DNA from: Thiocapsa sp. UBA6158
GTDB lineage: Bacteria; Pseudomonadota; Gammaproteobacteria; Chromatiales; Chromatiaceae
Assembly (NCBI RefSeq): GCF_002423035.1
Contig: NZ_DIUM01000135.1
Location: 4,041 to 68,040, forward strand
Reading direction: 5' to 3'
Length of the DNA stretch: 64,000 bases
The translations under genes and the position numbers were made by a program. The notes beneath the pieces were generated by a model that was not told the origin of the DNA, searched no databases, and worked only from the letters and a program-made list of their open reading frames with translations. Position 1 is the first letter of the stretch, and every line of letters starts with the position of its first letter. Shown here piece by piece: positions 1 to 7,882 of the stretch.

Positions 1-303
1 GTACCAGGGCGCCAGACCGATGGGCAGCGAGAGCAGATATTCGTAGACGCCGGCCTCGCGGTCGCCGGCCACCGAGCGGACCGTCGTGATGAGCACGAAG
101 ACCGGCAGGATCGCCATGGCGAGCTGGATATAGGTCACCATCAGGCGGGACAGCCCGGTAAAACCCATGATCCGCGACTCGGTGAGCCCGAAGGCGAACA
201 GCAGGACCACCAGCCCGCCGAAGACGAGCGTGTAGGCAACGAACCACTTGGCCCGAAACGATTCGAGGAGATCGGTTTGGGCGGTCAGCCAGAATTCACG
301 CAT
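1..303 (-). CDS. nosY: NosY, ABC-type permease of the nos cluster (3' part beyond window)
   Basis: The first 101 residues are visible; the gene runs off the left edge. The ATG at 303-301 follows nosL by 23 bp. The N-terminus is a short amphipathic stretch followed by a membrane segment (about residues 20-40) and a second one around residues 55-75, then the conserved GDREAGVYEYLLSLP region of ABC-2 type permeases such as NosY. With NosF (ATPase) and NosD it forms the complex thought to supply sulfur for the CuZ centre of nitrous oxide reductase. Identification rests on the N-terminal sequence plus position next to nosF, nosL and nosD; no full-length check is possible here. Confidence 0.85.
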   Translation of the reverse strand, partial: MREFWLTAQTDLLESFRAKWFVAYTLVFGGLVVLLFAFGLTESRIMGFTGLSRLMVTYIQLAMAILPVFVLITTVRSVAGDREAGVYEYLLSLPIGLAPWY

Positions 304-326
304 GGTCTCGGGACTCCGTTAACAGC

Positions 327-920
327 TCAATGCGCATGGTCATGCGGGTGCTCGTTCGGCAGCACTTGACCTGCCGGCGGGATCTCAGGCGATGGCACGC
401 CGGGCGACGCCGGGTTGGCATCCAGATGTCCGCCGTGGACATTGAAGCGCGCTTCGACATCGAAGATGTGCGCCTTGGCCTGCGCGAAGTCGAGCCCGTC
501 CGGCGCGGGCTCGGGTTGGGCACCGAGTCCGTATTCCATCGGCGTGACCTGGCCGCTCAGATAGGTCGCGGTGCGCGCGTCGATCCAGTCGCCCGTGCGC
601 CAGTCGTTCACCCAGATCTCGGTGGCGGGGTCGTCGCGCTCGGCGCGCTCTTCGAGCCAGATCAGGGCGCATCCGATGTCGTCGAAGCGATAGACGCGTG
701 AGCGTCCGTCCGGTGTCGGGACACGCACCTGAGCGGAGTGCAATCGATCCGAGAGGACCATGCGGCAGCGCTCGCAGGTGTCGCGGTCCCATTTCACCTC
801 GACAGGCCCTTGTCCCGGATCGCCTCCGCAGGCGGAGAGGATGAGCGCCAATAGGGCGAACAGCAGGCCGGTTCTGAACCGCGTCCCGACTGAGAAAGGG
901 AGGCTTGGCGGTACAGTCAC
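327..920 (-). CDS. nosL: NosL, copper-chaperone lipoprotein
   Basis: The protein has a hydrophobic signal segment ending in a lipobox (ILSAC), then KWDRDTCERCRMVLSD, the CxxC-M copper-binding region typical of NosL, and a His-rich C-terminus (NEHPHDHAH). NosL delivers copper for assembly of nitrous oxide reductase and is anchored to the outer face of the membrane. The start is uncertain. No ATG fits; the GTG at 920-918 gives a 197-residue precursor, and a TTG lies 12 bp upstream. Both lie inside repeat element 874-962, so the element supplies the 5' end of the gene and part of the signal peptide. It is placed between nosF and nosY rather than last, as is more usual. Confidence 0.85.
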   Translation of the reverse strand: MTVPPSLPFSVGTRFRTGLLFALLALILSACGGDPGQGPVEVKWDRDTCERCRMVLSDRLHSAQVRVPTPDGRSRVYRFDDIGCALIWLEERAERDDPATEIWVNDWRTGDWIDARTATYLSGQVTPMEYGLGAQPEPAPDGLDFAQAKAHIFDVEARFNVHGGHLDANPASPGVPSPEIPPAGQVLPNEHPHDHAH

Positions 921-962
921 CGACCGGTGCAACCCAATCGATTCGAGCTGGACGCGGTTCAG
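874..962. repeat. REPIN/MITE-like element, copy 1 (89 bp)
   Basis: Perfect 12 bp inverted ends, CTGAACCGCGTC at 874-885 and GACGCGGTTCAG at 951-962, enclose a core with no obvious similarity to the other copies. It lies in the nosF-nosL gap and extends into the signal-peptide coding region of nosL. It is the first of a tandem pair with 982-1069. Confidence 0.85.
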
Positions 963-981
963 AAAAAGACAGAAAACATCA

Positions 982-1069
982 TCAAACCGCGTCGACTGCA
1001 GCGCCTGTTGGATGCCGCGAGTTGAGATGCAGGCTGACGCCGATCCATACCGCACCTGACGCGGTTTAC
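982..1069. repeat. REPIN/MITE-like element, copy 2 (88 bp)
   Basis: The ends are AAACCGCGTC (984-993) and GACGCGGTTT (1058-1067). The right end contains the TAA stop codon of nosF (1068-1066 on the minus strand). It is separated from copy 1 by 19 bp of purine-rich sequence. Confidence 0.85.
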
Positions 1070-1950
1070 GCATACGCCACCTCGGCCAACTCCGGCTCGC
1101 TCGCCGCATCCAAGCGGATGGACTCAAGCAGCGCCGCATAGCGCGATAGAAGCCCCAAAAATCGTAGCCGATCCGCCCCGGCGACCCAGCCCTCCCAGGT
1201 GATGCCCTGATCTAGGCTGCGCAGACCCCAGGGCGTGACCGCCCGTGCAAAGGCGTCGTCGGCACGGGTCAGGACCAGGCGGCAGCGCAGACGGCTGGTG
1301 AGATCGACCAGGTCCGCGACGCGATCGTCGAGGACCACCAGGCCCTGATCCATCTCGATGACCCGGTTCACGAGCGCGGCGACCTCGTCCAGACGGTGAC
1401 TGGAGATCAGCATGGCGACCTTCTCCTGACGCTCGGCGAGGAGCTCGAAGAAGATGTGTCGCGCGTCGGGATCCAGGTTCGCGGCGGGCTCGTCCATGAC
1501 CAGCAACTCGGTATCCCGACCCAGGGCGATGCTGATCAAGAGCTTTTGTTTCTGGCCGCCCGAGAGCTTGACGAAGGGCTGGTGCCGAAACGCCTTGGCG
1601 TTCAGCCCGAGCCGTGTCGCGACTGCTTCCATGCGCCGCGGATCTGCACCGCAGACCCCGGCAGCGAACTGGATCAACTGCCCGACCGGCATCTTCAGCG
1701 GCGGCGGCAGTTGCGGCACGAAGCCGATCTTGCCCAGCACCTCGCGACGGTGCTCGCGCGGGTCCAGATCATCGACGCGGACCTTGCCCTGACAGACATA
1801 TTCCCCGAGCAGACAGCGGATCAGCGTGGTCTTGCCGGCCCCGTTGGAGCCGACCAGGGCGACGCGATGTCCGCGCTCGATGGTGAGGTCGATGCCCTTC
1901 AGAACGGTCTGGCGACGAAAGCGTTTGCTGACCTGCTCGAAACGGATCAT
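1066..1950 (-). CDS. nosF: NosF, ABC transporter ATPase for nitrous oxide reductase maturation
   Basis: A 294-residue cytoplasmic ATPase with Walker A GSNGAGKTT (about residue 35-43), signature LSGGQKQK, Walker B LLVMDEPAANLDPDA and the H-loop SSHR. It pairs with NosY and NosD in the Nos ABC complex needed for CuZ centre assembly. The ATG (1950-1948) overlaps the stop of nosH in an ATGA, so translation is probably coupled. The TAA stop lies inside a repeat element. A C-terminal extension of about 90 residues beyond the ATPase core is normal for NosF. Confidence 0.93.
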   Translation of the reverse strand: MIRFEQVSKRFRRQTVLKGIDLTIERGHRVALVGSNGAGKTTLIRCLLGEYVCQGKVRVDDLDPREHRREVLGKIGFVPQLPPPLKMPVGQLIQFAAGVCGADPRRMEAVATRLGLNAKAFRHQPFVKLSGGQKQKLLISIALGRDTELLVMDEPAANLDPDARHIFFELLAERQEKVAMLISSHRLDEVAALVNRVIEMDQGLVVLDDRVADLVDLTSRLRCRLVLTRADDAFARAVTPWGLRSLDQGITWEGWVAGADRLRFLGLLSRYAALLESIRLDAASEPELAEVAYA

Positions 1951-2924
1951 AGGGCCTTCTCCAGTCCCTTGAATTTGAAGCTCAGCGAGCTGGTCGGACA
2001 GATGTCGACGCAGAGACCGCAGCGGGTGCAATCGGCGCCGATGTCGGTGGTGAGCCCGGTTGCCCGACCGCGAATAGTGACATCGAGTACATGCGGCACC
2101 ATGCAGATCTTCCGACAGTCGCCCTCGTGGTGGCAGCTCTGCATGTTGTACTGCACCCGCAACGGCGAGACGACACCGACCAGGCCATAGGTGATGCCGA
2201 TCGGGCAGACATAGCGGCACCAGGCCCGGCGCGAGAGCAGCACTTCGAAGGCCAACAGGGCGAGGATCCAAAGCAGGGCCAGACCGGGACCATAGATCAA
2301 CGCGCGGCTGAGGATCCCGGTCGGCGAGATGGTCTCGAAGACCGTGTAGCCGGTCAACAGTGCAAGCAGGGCGAAGATGACATAGAAGACCGCCCGCACG
2401 GAGCGATGGAGCTGGATGTCGATCGCCCAGCCGCGCTTGGCGAGCCACAGATGCAGCGACTCGGCCCATTCGGCGACGAGATGATAGGGACAGACCCAGG
2501 AGCAGAATGTGCGCCCGCCGAGCAGGATCCAGAGCACCAGGACGGTCAGTGTGCCGATCAGCAGGTTGATCACGATGTGCTTGTAGGCGAGCGTGACCTG
2601 CAGCGCCGAGTTCAGATCGGCTAGGTGAAAACCGATGACGCGCGAGGCGGTCAACGCGCCCTCGACCAGTTGCACGTCGAGCACATAGGACACGACGAAC
2701 AAGAGGTTCACGACGATCAAAGTGATCCAGCGGCGATTGCGCCATTTGTGGCGGCTCGGGCTGCGCGCGTGACCGTCCTCGGCCGCGCGCAGCGCCTCGC
2801 GGGTCAGCGGCGTCTTGCGCTTCTCTTTATAGATCAGCTGGATCGGAATCGGAATCTGCTCGGGTGCGGGCTTGACCGGTTTGAGCCCAGCCAACTGACG
2901 CAGCGAATCGACGAAATAGCTCAT
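1947..2924 (-). CDS. nosH: NosH, NapH-type membrane ferredoxin (quinol oxidation for N2O reduction)
   Basis: 325 residues. After a basic N-terminal region there are four to five membrane segments (about residues 75-95, 115-140, 180-200, 210-230), two membrane-associated CxxxCP motifs (CSWVCP, CRYVCP) and a C-terminal 4Fe-4S site CTRCGLCVDICP. In Wolinella-type nos clusters NosG and NosH are thought to form a menaquinol dehydrogenase that feeds electrons to the periplasmic cytochromes and NosZ. The start overlaps the nosG stop (ATGA) and the stop overlaps nosF in the same way. Confidence 0.9.
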   Translation of the reverse strand: MSYFVDSLRQLAGLKPVKPAPEQIPIPIQLIYKEKRKTPLTREALRAAEDGHARSPSRHKWRNRRWITLIVVNLLFVVSYVLDVQLVEGALTASRVIGFHLADLNSALQVTLAYKHIVINLLIGTLTVLVLWILLGGRTFCSWVCPYHLVAEWAESLHLWLAKRGWAIDIQLHRSVRAVFYVIFALLALLTGYTVFETISPTGILSRALIYGPGLALLWILALLAFEVLLSRRAWCRYVCPIGITYGLVGVVSPLRVQYNMQSCHHEGDCRKICMVPHVLDVTIRGRATGLTTDIGADCTRCGLCVDICPTSSLSFKFKGLEKAL

Positions 2925-3766
2925 TGGAAGTCGGCGCTCCGGTGGATGTCCACGACGATGGCGGCGGGCTCGGCGGGACAGACCATCTCGCAGACTCCGC
3001 ATCCGACACAGCCGTCTTCGACCACCGGGATCGTGCCGCGACCGGTCGGCATCGGCTGCATCCGGATGGCGTGCAAGGGCGGGCACTGATTGGGATCGCC
3101 CGAGGGCGGCGTGCCGGCATCGCATTGGGCGATGCGGATCTCGATCGGGCAGAGTCGGACACACAGATCGCACAGCGGCAGGTCGAACGGATGCTCGGCG
3201 AGCGGGATCGGATTCCAGCGGTCGACGGCCTCGAAGCGCAGCAGGCCGGGGTGATCCGTGCCGCGCGCCGCGCCTTTGAAGGGTTGACCGCGCACGGCGA
3301 GACAGCGGCCGGGCCGGGCGAGTCGTGCAAATCCCATCCGCGTCTCGGCGGGATAGTCGATGTCGTGCGTCAGTGCACCGGTCGGACAGGCCAGCACGCA
3401 TTGCAGCCCGTCGCAGGAGAAGTCGCAGGCCTGGTCGCGCGCCTCGATGTAGGGTACACCGATCCCGACACCGTCGGTGATGTCCGCGAGCTTGATCGCT
3501 TCGACCGGACAGACCTGCACGCACTGGCCGCACTTGATGCAGGCGGAGAGAAATTCCTGCTCGTCGAGCCGATCCTTGAGTGCGCCCGGTGGGCGCAGAC
3601 GCGCGTTGGCCTGGCCGATCAGCGGGATGAGTCCGGCGAGCGAGGCCCCGACCATCCCGACAAGCAGGGCGGTGCTGCGCAGAAACTCGCGCCGCCCCTG
3701 CTCGCGCAGCTTCTTGGTCTTGCGCCGCGGCTTGGGTTTCGGCTGGGCAGTGGATGTGTCTTTCAT
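2921..3766 (-). CDS. nosG: NosG, NapG-type periplasmic iron-sulfur protein
   Basis: 281 residues with an N-terminal twin-arginine signal (GRREFLRS followed by a hydrophobic stretch at about residues 27-50), so it is probably exported folded by Tat. Four ferredoxin-type Cys clusters follow: CIKCGQCVQVCP, CDFSCDGLQCVLACP, CDLCVRLCP and CVGCGVCEMVCP. It is the soluble partner of NosH in quinol oxidation. The ATG at 3766 is preceded by a GAGG ribosome-binding site; an in-frame TTG at 3784 is less likely. Confidence 0.9.
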   Translation of the reverse strand: MKDTSTAQPKPKPRRKTKKLREQGRREFLRSTALLVGMVGASLAGLIPLIGQANARLRPPGALKDRLDEQEFLSACIKCGQCVQVCPVEAIKLADITDGVGIGVPYIEARDQACDFSCDGLQCVLACPTGALTHDIDYPAETRMGFARLARPGRCLAVRGQPFKGAARGTDHPGLLRFEAVDRWNPIPLAEHPFDLPLCDLCVRLCPIEIRIAQCDAGTPPSGDPNQCPPLHAIRMQPMPTGRGTIPVVEDGCVGCGVCEMVCPAEPAAIVVDIHRSADFQ

Positions 3767-3780
3767 CGTCGGTCGACCTC

Positions 3781-5166
3781 TCAATCCCGCCCGAGCGAGC
3801 GACGCAGCGCCTCGTAGGCGTCATAGCCGCCCGGCTCGACGTCCGGGGCGGGCGCCTCGGGCTCCGCATCCGGATCCAGCTCCCAATCCGACCCGCCGGC
3901 CAATCCGGCTTCGGGCACGGCGAGCACGACCCGGGTATCGGCGTTCCACAGCGGATGCTCGTCGCGCACCAGCAGATCCGGGGTGGTGAAGGGCGCGAGT
4001 CGCTCGAGGAAATCGATGACTTCGAGCATCGGCGAGCCCTTGAAGAATTGCGCCGGGGGCACGTCCATCCAGAGCCGATCGGCGAAGGCTTGAATCAGAT
4101 GCGCGGAATCACCGATGCCGTCGTTGTTTCGATCGAAGCCCTCGTAGTCGTCCCAGTAATTACCGTTCCAGGTGTTGCGATTGGCGGTCTTGCCGCCCTC
4201 CACCACCACCTGCGTGGTGTTGCCCTTAAACCGGTTTCCGGTCAGGACGTTGCCCTGCCAGTCATTGATGAAGCGGATCCCGATGCCGTTGTAGGCGATC
4301 AGATTGTCGCGAAAATGATTGATACTGCCGGGCTGGTAGGGCGAGACATCCAGATACAACCCCTCGGCGCAATAGAGGATGCGGTTGCCCTCGATGACGA
4401 CGTCCGAGGTCTCTTTGAAACCGATCCCGATGCCGGTCGTGCCGGTAGCGTTGGCGATCAGGTTGTTGCGCACGACGATGCCGTCGCTGTACATCAGGAA
4501 GATCCCGACCGTGTTGTTCTCGTAATGGTTGCCCTCGACCCGGTTGGTCTGGGAGTACATGAAATGCAGCGAATAGCGCCCGCCGCGCGCATCGTTGCGG
4601 GCGATCAGATTGTCGCGCGAGTACCAGACCACGGTGTCGCGTGCATCGCGGATGACGTTGTCGGTCACCTGGTTGTTGAAGCTGTACCAAAGCCGGATCG
4701 CATCGCCCCGCACACCGAGATCGACCGGCTTGGAGGAGATGTGGTTGCGCCGCACGATGTTGTTCTCGGACTGCTGCAGGTCGACGCCGAACAGGGCGTT
4801 GTCGATGCGGTTGTCGCTGATCACGTTGAACTTGCCGCGGACCTGCACGCCCGAATCCAGATCGTTGTGCGAGCTGCCCGAGTTGGTGAGATGCAGGTTC
4901 CGAAGCGTCGCCCCGTCGGTCTCGAGCAGCACCACGGTCCCCTTGCCGCCCCCGTCGATCGTCACCCGATCGCGACCGTCGATGGTCAGCGGCTTGTCCA
5001 CACGCACCGGCCCGGCGTAGATGCCGGGCTCGGGCATCAGCACCGAACCCGCTTCGGCGGCATCGACCAGTGGCTGAAAAGGTGGGTAAGCCGCGTGGGC
5101 CAGTGCCGGCAGTAGCAGCAACGCCGCCCATGCAAGCCGGCCGGACCGGGTTGGACTTGAGCTCAT
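3781..5166 (-). CDS. nosD: NosD, periplasmic beta-helix protein for CuZ maturation
   Basis: 461 residues. A Sec-type signal peptide (LAWAALLLLPALAHA) is followed by many right-handed beta-helix turns of the CASH/NosD kind (for example GVQVRGKFNVISDNRI and NTVGIFLMYSDGIVVRNN, about residues 100-340). NosD is the periplasmic partner of the NosFY transporter. The last 60 residues are acidic and proline-rich. The ATG overlaps the nosB stop (ATGA). Confidence 0.93.
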   Translation of the reverse strand: MSSSPTRSGRLAWAALLLLPALAHAAYPPFQPLVDAAEAGSVLMPEPGIYAGPVRVDKPLTIDGRDRVTIDGGGKGTVVLLETDGATLRNLHLTNSGSSHNDLDSGVQVRGKFNVISDNRIDNALFGVDLQQSENNIVRRNHISSKPVDLGVRGDAIRLWYSFNNQVTDNVIRDARDTVVWYSRDNLIARNDARGGRYSLHFMYSQTNRVEGNHYENNTVGIFLMYSDGIVVRNNLIANATGTTGIGIGFKETSDVVIEGNRILYCAEGLYLDVSPYQPGSINHFRDNLIAYNGIGIRFINDWQGNVLTGNRFKGNTTQVVVEGGKTANRNTWNGNYWDDYEGFDRNNDGIGDSAHLIQAFADRLWMDVPPAQFFKGSPMLEVIDFLERLAPFTTPDLLVRDEHPLWNADTRVVLAVPEAGLAGGSDWELDPDAEPEAPAPDVEPGGYDAYEALRRSLGRD

Positions 5167-6365
5167 GCCGAGGACTTGATCTGCTTGCGTCGCAGCAGAC
5201 TCGCCGCCGCCAGCACGACCGAGAGCAGCAGCATCAGCCCGAAGCCCCAGTAGGGATAGGAATGGGTCCCGAACTGGGCGACCTTGCCGTCGCCGAAGAC
5301 GGTTGGCATAAAGGGCTTCACCGTGAACGCGCCCATCGCGTTCATATTGTGGCCGTACCACCAGAGCCAGGCGGAATAGTCCAGGATGAAGATCAGCGGC
5401 AGGGCCATCGGCGCGATGATCAAGAGCCAGTAGAGCGGGCCTTGGGATCGGCGGGCACCCCAAAGCAACAGCAGCATGGCGCCGATGATCCCCCAGAAGA
5501 CGACATGCGCGGCCGTGCTCATGATGCCGACCATCGGCCGGATCTCTTCGGGGTTGTTGAAATAGCGCCCGAGGCTCTTGCCGTAGTGCCAGGCGAGCAA
5601 CTGGTGGCCGCTCCCGGTCCACTCCATGCGCTCGCCGGCGGCCTGTTTGGCCTGATCGCGCTCGAAGGCACCACGCAGGCTTGCAGCCAGTACCGACTTG
5701 TCCGGCTCGCCGGCGATGTCGATGTCCGCAGCACCCGAATCGGCTTGCGTGACCGCATCACCCTCCAATGAGGCCTTCATCTGGGCGATCAGCGCCTCGG
5801 CCGGCGACAGGCGCTTTTCGGCTTCGGGTGTGGCCGTCTCTTGATCGAGCGCGAACGCCAGGGCACTCAGATAGCCCCGGCTGTTGAGCTTCATCCCGTC
5901 GGCCGTGTAGAAGGTCATCGCCATCCAGCCGACAATCAGCGCAAACCCGGCGCCCATGACCGCCATGCGGGTCTTGGAGCCGGGGATTGCGAATCCGATG
6001 ATCATGACGCCGAGCATCGACAGGAGAAAGGGCGCAAAGGCCCGCTCGACCACGCCGCCGGCCGAGATGGGATACATGCCGACATAGTGATTGATGGTGT
6101 CCATCTCGTGGACACAATTGAGCGCCTCGTCTTCGATGATCTCCGACTTCTCCACCATTTTGCAGCCATTGAAGACGCCGTTCATGTGGAAATGGATGCG
6201 CACGCCGTCCGGGAAGGATTCGGGCGGATAATTGGGCGCGGTCAAGGAGACCCACCAGATGGGAACGAAATAGATAGCGCCGAGCAGGATCAGTCCGATC
6301 AGGCTCAAGCCGAAGATCAACGGCGTGCGCTGATCCGAAAAGGATGGAGTCGAGTGATTGCTCAT
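5163..6365 (-). CDS. nosB: NosB-like polytopic membrane protein of clade II nos clusters
   Basis: About 400 residues with six or so membrane segments: one near the N-terminus (about residues 15-38), one pair in the first third, and three in the C-terminal half, ending in a basic tail. A long hydrophilic loop (about residues 165-240) separates the two halves. Proteins of this type lie between nosZ and nosD only in clade II clusters, where NosB is required for N2O respiration by an unknown mechanism. The ATG at 6365 was chosen because residues before it look non-coding; an ATG at 6380 is the alternative. Confidence 0.8.
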   Translation of the reverse strand: MSNHSTPSFSDQRTPLIFGLSLIGLILLGAIYFVPIWWVSLTAPNYPPESFPDGVRIHFHMNGVFNGCKMVEKSEIIEDEALNCVHEMDTINHYVGMYPISAGGVVERAFAPFLLSMLGVMIIGFAIPGSKTRMAVMGAGFALIVGWMAMTFYTADGMKLNSRGYLSALAFALDQETATPEAEKRLSPAEALIAQMKASLEGDAVTQADSGAADIDIAGEPDKSVLAASLRGAFERDQAKQAAGERMEWTGSGHQLLAWHYGKSLGRYFNNPEEIRPMVGIMSTAAHVVFWGIIGAMLLLLWGARRSQGPLYWLLIIAPMALPLIFILDYSAWLWWYGHNMNAMGAFTVKPFMPTVFGDGKVAQFGTHSYPYWGFGLMLLLSVVLAAASLLRRKQIKSSA

Positions 6366-6552
6366 GATGGATACGGCCATGCGCGTGCGTTGCGTGGAGG
6401 AGCCTTCAGCATCGATCCGGCCGGCAGGATCCGCGTCGCGGGCCTGTGCGTCACTCCGGCCAAGTCGGCGGGCGTGCCGCGTCGCCAGGTCATCTCGGCC
6501 TGATACCATCAGGGCTGGAAGCCCCGGCGACGCCGGTCAGGCTGCGCCCGAC

Positions 6553-7314
6553 TCACTCGAAGTCAGGGTTCTTCCAATCCACCGAGTCGGCCAACTGCTC
6601 CTCGGGCACCGGCTGCCAAGAGGTGTAGCTGATGACCGCCTGCATGTCCTTGTCGGAGAAGTTTTTGATCTGCTCGACCATCTCCGGATTGGCATTGCGG
6701 CGCTTATGGTCGCGGATCCATTCGAACTGGCGAACCATGTATTCGTAATGCTGCCCGTTGATGCGCGGATAGAATTTCTCCACGTCGCCCATTCCGATCT
6801 CGCCGTGGCATTTCACGCAGTTGTCCTTGTAGAGCTGCTCGCCCAGCGTATATTCCTCGGTTCCGGGACCCCAAGGCCCTTTGCCCCACGCCGGGTTCAT
6901 CGGCAGGCTTTCGATATAGGCCACCACATCGGCCAGCGCTTGTGCATCGCCGATCGATTGCGGGAGCGAGAAGGGATACATGGTCGGGTTGTCGCGGTTC
7001 TGTGCCCGGATGTCCGCCATCTGCTTGATCAGCACACCACGATGCTGGCCGGCTAATTGCGGGAAGGTTCCGTCAGGCGTACCCCAGCCTTCGGGCAGAT
7101 GACAGGCGGCGCAGACCTCGTAGACATCCATGCCGTTCTCGATGTCCGGTTCGAGATGCAAGGCGGCATCCTGCTCGCCTCCGCCTTGATTCCAATCCAC
7201 AGGCTCGGCGCGATGGACACGATCGGTGTCGCTCGTATCCTCTGCTGAGAGTGTTCCGGCTGTCCCGACGGCCGCGGCCAGGATCGCGACTTGAAAAAGG
7301 TGACGTTGATTCAT
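6553..7314 (-). CDS. Dihaem c-type cytochrome of the nos operon
   Basis: 253 residues with an N-terminal signal peptide (VAILAAAVGTAGTLSA) and two CxxCH haem sites: CAACH (about residue 72) and CVKCH (about residue 170), each in a class I cytochrome c domain with a distal Met region. It is periplasmic and probably relays electrons between NosGH or the bc1 complex and NosZ. It plays the role that NosC1/NosC2 have in Wolinella, but its two-domain layout resembles the cytochrome c4/c553 family. The ATG at 7314 directly precedes the signal peptide. Confidence 0.88.
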   Translation of the reverse strand: MNQRHLFQVAILAAAVGTAGTLSAEDTSDTDRVHRAEPVDWNQGGGEQDAALHLEPDIENGMDVYEVCAACHLPEGWGTPDGTFPQLAGQHRGVLIKQMADIRAQNRDNPTMYPFSLPQSIGDAQALADVVAYIESLPMNPAWGKGPWGPGTEEYTLGEQLYKDNCVKCHGEIGMGDVEKFYPRINGQHYEYMVRQFEWIRDHKRRNANPEMVEQIKNFSDKDMQAVISYTSWQPVPEEQLADSVDWKNPDFE

Positions 7315-7474
7315 GACATACTCCGAATCGAGCTTGAAGGACTCACATTGCGGTGAAAGGCGATAAGAGTCGCTTCGACGTCTTGTGTGTTGAAAGTGAA
7401 CATGCTCGCACCGCGAGGGGACACGAGCCCCGTACAAGCGACGGATGATATGGGCGACGTTGGGGGACGCGCGT

Positions 7475-7798
7475 TTAATTCAGCGTACCCAGCCAGTTCG
7501 CGATGGCTCGCATCTCCGCCTCGTCGACAAGGTGCATGACACCTTTCATCGCTGCGGTCATGCCGTTGCTTCGGGCGCCGCTCTTGATGTCCACCATTTG
7601 ATTGTAGGCGTAATCCGGACTTTGTCCCGCGAGCTTCGGGTAGATGGGCAGGATGGGTGTGTTGGCGTCTTTGCCGTGACAGGCGACACAGGTCTTGGTG
7701 ACATAGAGTTCGGCGCCGTCCATCGCGAGAACGGGCAAGGATGCCGTTGTCGCCGCGGCGATCGAGATCGAGATGAGAGCGGACTTCAAGGCGTTCAT
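7475..7798 (-). CDS. Small monohaem cytochrome c of the nos operon
   Basis: 107 residues: signal peptide ending near VLAMDG, one haem site CVACH (about residue 37), and a C-terminal Met-containing helix typical of c553-type cytochromes. It is encoded directly after nosZ, separated from it by a perfect 16 bp inverted repeat. It is likely the direct electron donor to NosZ, standing in for the cytochrome domain fused to NosZ in epsilonproteobacteria. Confidence 0.9.
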   Translation of the reverse strand: MNALKSALISISIAAATTASLPVLAMDGAELYVTKTCVACHGKDANTPILPIYPKLAGQSPDYAYNQMVDIKSGARSNGMTAAMKGVMHLVDEAEMRAIANWLGTLN

Positions 7799-7842
7799 CG
7801 TGGATTCTCCGGCGATTAGCCGATTGCGGATATCGAGAGGCT

Positions 7843-7876
7843 GTCATCGACCGGGATCGAGATCCCGGTCGATGAC
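7843..7876. other. Perfect 16+16 nt inverted repeat between nosZ and cytochrome gene
   Basis: The two 16 nt arms GTCATCGACCGGGATC (7843-7858) and GATCCCGGTCGATGAC (7861-7876) are perfectly complementary with a 2 nt spacer. The transcript would fold into a very stable hairpin 7 nt after the nosZ stop. No U-run follows on the transcribed minus strand, so a processing or mRNA-stability element (or weak attenuator) fits better than an intrinsic terminator. Confidence 0.85.
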
Positions 7877-7882
7877 GCGACT

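Noticed and set aside
7465..7477. GACGCGCGTTTAA at the cytochrome stop resembling a repeat end
   Set aside because: It has an extra base relative to the consensus and no complementary partner 85-89 bp away.
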